From an uncultured Ruminococcus sp. (GTDB taxonomy: Bacteria > Bacillota > Clostridia > Oscillospirales > Acutalibacteraceae): a DNA stretch of 6,773 nucleotides. Numbering within the stretch: position 1 is the first letter of the stretch; every line of letters starts with the position of its first letter. Location of the stretch: contig CACYDB010000219.1 of the NCBI GenBank assembly GCA_902773035.1, positions 1-6,773 of the forward strand. Direction: 5' to 3'. This document shows positions 1-5,256 of this stretch, one piece after another. The translations under genes and the position numbers were made by a program. The notes under the pieces were generated by a model. The model had not been told where the DNA came from and searched no databases. It saw only the letters and a program-made list of their open reading frames with translations.

Positions 1-66
1 GATAAGTATATCAAAGAGGTTGACGAGATCCAGGCGGCTAAGAAGAAAGAGATAATGGAAATCTGA
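1..66 (+). CDS. frr: Ribosome recycling factor, C-terminal end (partial)
   Basis: Only the last 21 codons and the TGA stop (64-66) are in the window; the gene begins upstream. The visible peptide starts DKYIKEVDEI and ends KKKEIMEI. This lysine- and glutamate-rich helix ending in EIMEI or EIMEV is the usual end of ribosome recycling factor, which with EF-G splits the post-termination ribosome in the cytoplasm. The last helix belongs to the long three-helix bundle of the family. The next gene is uppS after a single spacer base, and frr-uppS adjacency is very common in bacteria, which supports the call. With so little sequence, identification rests on this tail plus context. The uppS ribosome binding site lies inside these final codons. 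Confidence 0.85.
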   Translation, partial: DKYIKEVDEIQAAKKKEIMEI

Positions 67-67
67 T

Positions 68-808
68 ATGGCTCTTTTTAAGAAGAAACAATCAGCCGAT
101 TTAACAGGTTTAGTCCTGCCCGAGCATATCGGAATTATAATGGACGGTAACGGAAGATGGGCTAAAAAACGCCATCTTCCGCGTTCAGCGGGTCACAACT
201 CGGGAGGTAAGACCTTCCGTACGATCTCGCGTTATTGCAGTGACATCGGTATTAAATACCTCACGGTTTACGCCTTTTCGACTGAGAACTGGCGCAGACC
301 TCAGGAGGAGATCGACGCGCTGATGAAGCTCTTTAAGGATTATCTTGAGGAGGCTCTGCGCGACTTCAAGGACGACAGTATTGTTGTGCGCTTTATCGGC
401 GATAAAACACCTTTCAGCGACGACCTAAAAGCCCTTATGATCGAAAATGAGGAGGGCTCAAAGGACAGAGACGGTATGGCTCTCAACATCGCTATGAATT
501 ACGGCAGTCGCGACGAGCTCGTCAAGGCTGTCAGGAAGATTTCATCAAGCGTTAAAAACGGTGAAATCGACATAGACTCAATTAATGAACAGACAATTTC
601 CGACAATCTATATACAGCCGGTCAGCCCGACCCTGATTTGATTATAAGACCCTCGGGTGAGTACAGAATTTCAAACTTCTTACTCTGGCAGAGCGCTTAT
701 ACGGAATTTGTTATTATGAATAAGCTTTGGCCTGACTTCTCCAAGGAGGATCTTGACGAGGCTATAAGAATATTTAATCAGAGAAACCGCCGCTTCGGCG
801 GAGTTTAA
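68..808 (+). CDS. uppS: Isoprenyl (undecaprenyl) diphosphate synthase
   Basis: A cytosolic, membrane-associated cis-prenyltransferase that adds isopentenyl diphosphate units to farnesyl diphosphate, giving the C55 carrier lipid precursor for peptidoglycan and other wall polymers. At 246 residues it is of normal family length. The diphosphate-binding motif HIGIIMDGNGRWAKKR spans residues 20-35, with catalytic Asp26. FSTENWRRP lies at 70-78, and RPSGEYRISNFLLWQ at 194-208 carries Arg194, Glu198, Arg200 and Ser202; Glu213 follows. These positions coincide with the E. coli numbering as I remember it. The protein ends in the typical RRFGG. The family usually has RTSGE or RTGGE; here the second residue is Pro195. 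The ATG at 68 is preceded by a weak GGAA (57-60) inside frr, and the one-base gap suggests translational coupling. Dxr and IspG downstream help supply its substrate. Chain length (C55) is inferred from the family. Confidence 0.97.
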   Translation: MALFKKKQSADLTGLVLPEHIGIIMDGNGRWAKKRHLPRSAGHNSGGKTFRTISRYCSDIGIKYLTVYAFSTENWRRPQEEIDALMKLFKDYLEEALRDFKDDSIVVRFIGDKTPFSDDLKALMIENEEGSKDRDGMALNIAMNYGSRDELVKAVRKISSSVKNGEIDIDSINEQTISDNLYTAGQPDPDLIIRPSGEYRISNFLLWQSAYTEFVIMNKLWPDFSKEDLDEAIRIFNQRNRRFGGV

Positions 809-811
809 GGA
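807..811 (+). promoter_or_regulatory. Ribosome binding site of cdsA, overlapping the uppS stop
   Basis: AAGGA shares two bases with the uppS TAA stop (806-808) and lies 6 bases before the ATG at 818. This favours ATG 818 over the in-frame ATG at 827, which would be 15 bases away. Ribosomes ending uppS would sit on this site, so coupled translation is likely. Confidence 0.7.
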
Positions 812-817
812 ATTGCT

Positions 818-1645
818 ATGGACTCAATGAAAGCCAGATTACTGACCGCGGCGATCGGTATACCCGCGGCGGTAATTATCCTGATACTCGGTGAAAGCTT
901 TCACTGGATAATGCACGTTATTATGGCTCTTATTACCGCCATAATGGTGTTTGAGCTTTTATCGGCAAAAAAATTACATAATAATCCGTTTGTATTAATT
1001 CCGTGCCTGCTCTTTACATTGGCGCAGCCCGCGATTATCCTTTTAAACGCCGGATTGTTCCCGCTGTTTATTTTTGTAATTGTTATGTGTCTGATCATGA
1101 TCACCAATAACACCCGCGTAAATTACAGCGATATTACCTTCGCATTGATCGGAACGCTACTTGTATCGTGGGGAATGTGCTCGATCCTGATTATGCCGCC
1201 GATTTATTACAACTACTACGCGTTCTTCTTTGTAATTTGTCTCGGCGTGCCGTGGTGCGCTGACGCAGGAGCTTATTTCTCGGGCGTTTTCCTGGGACAG
1301 CATAAGCTTTGTCCCAATGTAAGCCCCAATAAAACAGTTGAGGGCTTTATCGGAGGAATCGCCGCGGGTACGCTTAGCGCTTTGATCATCGGTTTTGTTT
1401 TCTCATTCCTTTATCCCAAGGCTGAGTTCAATTACGGAATATTGCTTATCATCGGCGCGCTTTCAAGTATCATTTCCGTTCTCGGAGATCTGACCTTTTC
1501 ACTTATCAAGCGTTCCTGCAAGATCAAGGATTACGGTTCATTCTTCCCGGGTCACGGCGGCTTTCTTGACAGATTCGACAGTGTTATATTTACGGCTCCG
1601 CTCGTATATTTTATCGGAACGTTTTTCCGTATTTTTCTTGTATGA
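818..1645 (+). CDS. cdsA: Phosphatidate cytidylyltransferase (CDP-diacylglycerol synthase)
   Basis: An integral membrane enzyme that joins CTP and phosphatidic acid into CDP-diacylglycerol, the precursor of phosphatidylglycerol and other anionic phospholipids. The 275-residue protein is highly hydrophobic, with about eight or nine membrane segments by eye (for example near 8-24, 30-48, 58-76, 80-96, 108-126, 133-147, 178-198, 206-226 and 257-273). The family signature is complete at residues 228-254: Ser228, Lys231-Arg232, Lys237-Asp238, then PGHGGFLDRFD at 244-254. Upstream motifs DAGAYFSG (149-156) and SPNKTVEG (169-176) also fit the metal- and CTP-binding part of the family. Length is typical. 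It follows uppS by 9 bases and precedes dxr by 12, so it is almost certainly co-transcribed with both. No anomaly is apparent. Confidence 0.97.
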   Translation: MDSMKARLLTAAIGIPAAVIILILGESFHWIMHVIMALITAIMVFELLSAKKLHNNPFVLIPCLLFTLAQPAIILLNAGLFPLFIFVIVMCLIMITNNTRVNYSDITFALIGTLLVSWGMCSILIMPPIYYNYYAFFFVICLGVPWCADAGAYFSGVFLGQHKLCPNVSPNKTVEGFIGGIAAGTLSALIIGFVFSFLYPKAEFNYGILLIIGALSSIISVLGDLTFSLIKRSCKIKDYGSFFPGHGGFLDRFDSVIFTAPLVYFIGTFFRIFLV

Positions 1646-1657
1646 CAGGTAATTCAT

Positions 1658-2803
1658 ATGATTAAAAATATTTCTATTCTGGGCTCTACCGGTTCAATCG
1701 GTACTCAGGCGCTTGATGTATGCGACAATTTAAGTCTGAATGTATCGGCGCTTACGGCAAACACTAATATAAGCAAACTCGAAGAGCAGGTTCGCAAATA
1801 CAGACCTGCTCTCGCGGTTATTTTTGACGAGAGTAAATACTCTGATTTAAAGCAAAAGCTCTCTGATACTGATACTAAAGTTTCCTGCGGAATGGAGGGC
1901 TTGATTGAGGCGGCGACTATTGATGAAGCCGATCTTATCCTTAATTCCGTTGTGGGAATGGTAGGACTTGAGCCTACGCTGTCTGCCGCGAACGCTAAAA
2001 AGAATATCGCTCTCGCCAATAAGGAGACGCTTGTCGCGGGAGGCAGTCTTGTTATGAAGGCTGTTGAAAGCAACGGTGTAAAGCTTTATCCCGTTGACAG
2101 CGAGCACTCGGCTATTTTCCAGTGCTTACAGGGTTGTCCCGAGAAGAAGGCTCTCAAAAGGCTGATTCTCACAGCCTCGGGCGGTCCGTTTTTCAACAAA
2201 ACGCTCGACGATTTGAAAAATGTTACCGTTGAGCAGGCGCTAAATCATCCTAACTGGGATATGGGCGCAAAAATAACCATCGACTCTGCTACAATGATGA
2301 ACAAAGGTCTTGAGATAATCGAGGCTTCGTGGCTGTTTGATATGCCCGCGGATAAAATCGACGTTGTAGTACATCGCGAGAGCGTTATTCATTCGCTGAT
2401 CGAATACGCGGATAATTCTGTTCTCGCTCAGCTCGGCGTGCCTGATATGAGGATCCCGATCCAGTACGCCATAACCTATCCTCAGAGATTTGAGTCGCCT
2501 GTGGCTCAACTTTCGCTGACAGAATACGGCAAGCTCACTTTCTTTGAGCCCGATTATAAGACGTTTAAATGCCTCAGAGCGTGTAAAGCGGCTATTGACA
2601 GAGGAGGTCTCTGCGCCGCCGCGGCTAACGGCGCCAATGAGGTTGCTAATAAGCTGTTCAGGGACAGGAGAATTTCTTTCCTTGATATCGGCGATCTTGT
2701 CGAGGAAGCTATGCTCAGACAGGATAATGTTGAGGCGGCTTGCGTCGAGGATGTGCTTGACGCCGACAGTCGCGCCAGACAATTTGTTTTAGATTCCATA
2801 TAA
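1658..2803 (+). CDS. dxr: 1-deoxy-D-xylulose 5-phosphate reductoisomerase
   Basis: A cytosolic NADPH- and divalent-metal-dependent enzyme that rearranges and reduces DXP to 2-C-methyl-D-erythritol 4-phosphate, the first committed step of the MEP isoprenoid pathway and the target of fosmidomycin. The 381 residues match the family. The nucleotide-binding motif GSTGSIG is at 9-15 and ANKETLVAGG at 120-129. Metal ligands are Asp147 and Glu149 in PVDSEHSAIF, and Glu219 in MMNKGLEIIEASWLF. LTASGGPF (171-178), NHPNWDMG (196-203) and LAQLGVPDMR (256-265) complete the active site. The flexible-loop region reads VHRESVIHS (238-246), where E. coli has HPQS; I believe HRES is common in Clostridia. The start at 1658 is supported by the N-terminal Rossmann strand and a modest AGGT at 1647-1650. 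IspG, another enzyme of the same pathway, is two genes downstream. Confidence 0.98.
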   Translation: MIKNISILGSTGSIGTQALDVCDNLSLNVSALTANTNISKLEEQVRKYRPALAVIFDESKYSDLKQKLSDTDTKVSCGMEGLIEAATIDEADLILNSVVGMVGLEPTLSAANAKKNIALANKETLVAGGSLVMKAVESNGVKLYPVDSEHSAIFQCLQGCPEKKALKRLILTASGGPFFNKTLDDLKNVTVEQALNHPNWDMGAKITIDSATMMNKGLEIIEASWLFDMPADKIDVVVHRESVIHSLIEYADNSVLAQLGVPDMRIPIQYAITYPQRFESPVAQLSLTEYGKLTFFEPDYKTFKCLRACKAAIDRGGLCAAAANGANEVANKLFRDRRISFLDIGDLVEEAMLRQDNVEAACVEDVLDADSRARQFVLDSI

Positions 2804-2809
2804 TAATCC

Positions 2810-2814
2810 GGAGA
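2810..2814 (+). promoter_or_regulatory. Ribosome binding site of rseP
   Basis: GGAGA ends 7 bases before the ATG at 2822. A nearer ATG at 2814 overlaps this site and is in another frame, so the site decides for 2822, where the first hydrophobic helix of RseP begins. Confidence 0.7.
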
Positions 2815-2821
2815 TGAATTT

Positions 2822-4189
2822 ATGTTGCAGGTTTTGACAATTATTGCTCTTATTGTAATAGGCGTATTGCTTTTTGAGCTGATAATCTTTTTCCATGAGG
2901 GCGGTCATTTTCTCGCCGCTAAGAAGAGCGGTGTTCAGGTTAATGAATTCGCTTTAGGCATGGGACCGAAGCTTTTCAGCTTTACTAAGGGTGAGACGAC
3001 CTATTCGCTGAGGCTTTTTCCGATAGGCGGTTACTGCGCTATGGAGGGAGAGGATGATGACAGTGAAAATCCGCGCGCCTTTACTAACGCTAAGGTCTGG
3101 AAAAGGATGATTATAATTGTCGCCGGAGCGTTTATGAATATCGTTCTCGGACTTATTATGATGTTCGTAATCGTTATGCAGAGCTCGTCTTTTTCCTCGA
3201 CTACGATTGACGGCTTTCCGCAGAACTCTTTTTCGGCTAACTGCGGACTTCAGGCGGGCGATACGATTACAAAGCTTAATGACTACAACATATGGTCGTC
3301 GCAGGATCTTTCCTTCGCGATTGCCACGACTCAGTGTAAAGAGGTTAAGGGCGATTCGCTTGAAATCTATAAGGAGGACTGCGCGATTGAGCTCTGTCAT
3401 CTTTATGTGAATCTGTATGATAGTAAAAAATATGATAAAAAACAGCTTGAAAGCCTGATTGAGATTCTGAACTCGGGTACGGCGGAGATCAACGCGTCCG
3501 AGTCTAAAACTCAGGCTAAGGCGATTTTGGATAAATATTACGCCGAGATTGAGAAGGAGGTGGGGGTTACAAAATACTCGCTTCCCGAGATCAGGGTCAG
3601 AGAGACTCGGCAGAGGTATCAGACCGATGTTGAGGTTCTGAGGGACGGTAAGACCGTTAACCTCAAGAATGTTCAGTTTTATACCTATCTTGAGTCTAAG
3701 GACGCTGAAAAGCCATCTGTTTCAGTAGATTTTTACGTAAAGCCGATTGAAAAGAATGTGGGCACGGTCTTACAGCAGACAGGTATTCAGACAGTTTCCG
3801 TCGCGAGAATGGTATGGTCGTCGCTTATCGGTCTTGTGCAGGGTAAGTTTTCGTTTACCGAAATTTCAGGACCTGTCGGAGCGGCTTCGGCGATCACTCA
3901 GGTCGCGTCCAAGGGGCTTGAGAGCGGATTTCTTGACGCGTTCAACAACATTTTCTATATGATGATGCTCATATCCGTGAACCTAGGTATATTCAATATG
4001 CTGCCGTTTCCGGCGCTTGACGGCGGAAGGTTTTTGTTCCTGCTTATTGAGGCGGTGTTTAAGAAGCCGATACCGAGGAATGTTGAGAGGATCGTCAACG
4101 GCGTAGGACTCGGATTGCTGCTGCTGTTTATGGCGATTATTACGGTTAAGGATATATGGGTGCTCTTACCATTTAATAACGGAGGATAA
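2822..4189 (+). CDS. rseP: RseP/RasP-type site-2 intramembrane zinc metalloprotease
   Basis: A membrane-embedded protease that cuts transmembrane segments of its substrates, typically anti-sigma factors already clipped outside the membrane, and remnant signal peptides. Zinc ligands and catalytic Glu lie in HEGGH (His25, Glu26, His29) within the first membrane helix; the third ligand region is NMLPFPALDGG (392-402) with Asp400. FPIGGY (66-71), a second helix near 96-118, SGPVG (349-353) and further helices near 377-394 and 425-445 match the family order. A PDZ domain begins near 125, with GLQAGDTITKLND at 142-154 and a helix at about 160-171. Its closing strands seem to appear only at 268-287 (DVEVLRDGKTVNL and after). 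The roughly 95 residues between, lysine- and glutamate-rich and partly helical, look like an insertion, which explains the 455-residue length against the usual 340-450. The glycine in HEGGH is unusual. The actual substrate is unknown. Confidence 0.95.
   Translation: MLQVLTIIALIVIGVLLFELIIFFHEGGHFLAAKKSGVQVNEFALGMGPKLFSFTKGETTYSLRLFPIGGYCAMEGEDDDSENPRAFTNAKVWKRMIIIVAGAFMNIVLGLIMMFVIVMQSSSFSSTTIDGFPQNSFSANCGLQAGDTITKLNDYNIWSSQDLSFAIATTQCKEVKGDSLEIYKEDCAIELCHLYVNLYDSKKYDKKQLESLIEILNSGTAEINASESKTQAKAILDKYYAEIEKEVGVTKYSLPEIRVRETRQRYQTDVEVLRDGKTVNLKNVQFYTYLESKDAEKPSVSVDFYVKPIEKNVGTVLQQTGIQTVSVARMVWSSLIGLVQGKFSFTEISGPVGAASAITQVASKGLESGFLDAFNNIFYMMMLISVNLGIFNMLPFPALDGGRFLFLLIEAVFKKPIPRNVERIVNGVGLGLLLLFMAIITVKDIWVLLPFNNGG
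4181..4185 (+). promoter_or_regulatory. Ribosome binding site of ispG inside the end of rseP
   Basis: GGAGG, the strongest Shine-Dalgarno match in the window, is formed by the last two glycine codons of rseP and lies 6 bases before the ispG ATG at 4192. The rseP stop (4187-4189) falls between site and start, an arrangement that favours coupled translation. Confidence 0.85.
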
Positions 4190-4191
4190 AA

Positions 4192-5238
4192 ATGGGTAGC
4201 AAAATTCAGGTTAAAGCCGGTAATGTGAAAATCGGAGGCGGGGCTGAGGTCAGTATTCAGTCGATGCTCAATATTCCCGCCGATAATATAGAGGGAAGTG
4301 TAAAGCAGGCTGTCGAGCTTGAAAAGGCAGGCTGTGAGATTATCCGCGCGGCGATACCTAATCACGACGCGGTGAAGCTTATTCCCGCGTTAAAGGAAGC
4401 TGTCAGTATTCCCGTTGTAGCCGATATTCATTTTGATTATAAGCTCGCGCTTGAGGCGGTTGAAGCGGGAATTGACAAAATCCGCATTAATCCCGGCAAT
4501 ATAGGCTCTGACGACAGAGTGAAGGCTGTAGCGGTTGCGTGCGCGAATAAGAATATTCCAATCAGAATCGGCGTCAACAGCGGTTCGCTTGAAAAGGAGA
4601 TCCTCGCTAAATACGGTTCGCCGACTCCCGAGGCGCTTTGTGAGAGCGCGCTTTATCACGCTTCGTTGCTTGAAAAATTCGATTTTAACGATATTGTTCT
4701 TTCGATGAAGAGCTCTACCGTTTCGACAATGGTAAAGGCTTACGAGCTTGCCACTCAGAAGTGTGATTATCCGCTTCATCTCGGTGTTACAGAGGCGGGT
4801 ACCGAAAGACTCGGTATCATTAAATCTTCCGCGGGAATAGGTTCGTTACTGCTTCACGGCATAGGCGATACGATCAGAGTTTCACTTACCGCGGATCCCG
4901 TTCGTGAGATTTACGCCGCAAAGGATATTCTGAAATCTCTTGACATACGTAAGGGTGGAGTTCAGTTTGTATCCTGTCCGACCTGCGGCAGAACAAAGGT
5001 TGACCTCATCGCGCTCGCTAATGAGGTTCAGGAAAGACTTCGTGACTGCGAGAAGGACATCAAGGTTGCCGTAATGGGCTGCGTTGTTAACGGTCCCGGA
5101 GAAGCCAGAGAGGCTGACTACGGAATCGCGGGCGGCGACGGCAACGGACTTGTATTTAAAAAAGGAGAAATACTTTATAAGGTCAGTGAGGATAAGCTTG
5201 TTGACGCTTTGATTGAAGAAATAGAAAAAGACAGTTAA
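4192..5238 (+). CDS. ispG: 4-hydroxy-3-methylbut-2-en-1-yl diphosphate synthase, IspG (GcpE)
   Basis: A cytosolic [4Fe-4S] enzyme that reductively opens methylerythritol cyclodiphosphate to HMBPP, the penultimate MEP-pathway step; bacterial enzymes use flavodoxin or ferredoxin as electron donor. At 348 residues it is the compact bacterial two-domain form, without the extra central domain of the plant enzymes. The TIM-barrel half has VSIQSM (20-25), VVADIHFDYKLAL (75-87), KIRINPGNIG (96-105), IRIGVNSGSLEK (124-135) and GVTEAG (198-203). The cluster domain carries Cys262 and Cys265 in SCPTCGRT, Cys297 in MGCVVNGPGEA, and Glu304, the expected three cysteines plus one glutamate. The start is fixed by the strong GGAGG and by the typical first residues, IQVKAGNVKIGGG. 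The gene is two bases behind rseP and in the same cluster as dxr. An oxygen-sensitive cluster is expected from the family; the lifestyle cannot be read from this alone. Confidence 0.98.
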   Translation: MGSKIQVKAGNVKIGGGAEVSIQSMLNIPADNIEGSVKQAVELEKAGCEIIRAAIPNHDAVKLIPALKEAVSIPVVADIHFDYKLALEAVEAGIDKIRINPGNIGSDDRVKAVAVACANKNIPIRIGVNSGSLEKEILAKYGSPTPEALCESALYHASLLEKFDFNDIVLSMKSSTVSTMVKAYELATQKCDYPLHLGVTEAGTERLGIIKSSAGIGSLLLHGIGDTIRVSLTADPVREIYAAKDILKSLDIRKGGVQFVSCPTCGRTKVDLIALANEVQERLRDCEKDIKVAVMGCVVNGPGEAREADYGIAGGDGNGLVFKKGEILYKVSEDKLVDALIEEIEKDS

Positions 5239-5245
5239 TATTCAT

Positions 5246-5250
5246 AAGGA
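5246..5250 (+). promoter_or_regulatory. Ribosome binding site of polC
   Basis: AAGGA lies in the 18-base gap after ispG, 6 bases before the ATG at 5257. It fixes the polC start, which cannot be checked from a full-length reading frame here because the gene leaves the window. Confidence 0.75.
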
Positions 5251-5256
5251 AGTAAT

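Noticed and set aside
784..808. Possible rho-independent terminator after uppS
   Set aside because: The hairpin is present, but no run of T follows; the sequence goes straight into the cdsA ribosome binding site.
2240..2782. A 180-codon open frame on the minus strand opposite dxr
   Set aside because: It lies wholly inside dxr, whose full set of catalytic motifs is certain. The antisense protein resembles no family I know, and such frames are common opposite codon-biased genes.
2954..3400. Minus-strand open frame (148 codons) opposite rseP
   Set aside because: It covers the HExxH-downstream and PDZ parts of rseP, is rich in Arg, Lys and Ser as expected from an antisense reading, and has no independent support.
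5239..5256. Possible promoter or terminator between ispG and polC
   Set aside because: The 18-base gap holds only the polC ribosome binding site. I saw no convincing -35/-10 pair just upstream and no hairpin with a T run.
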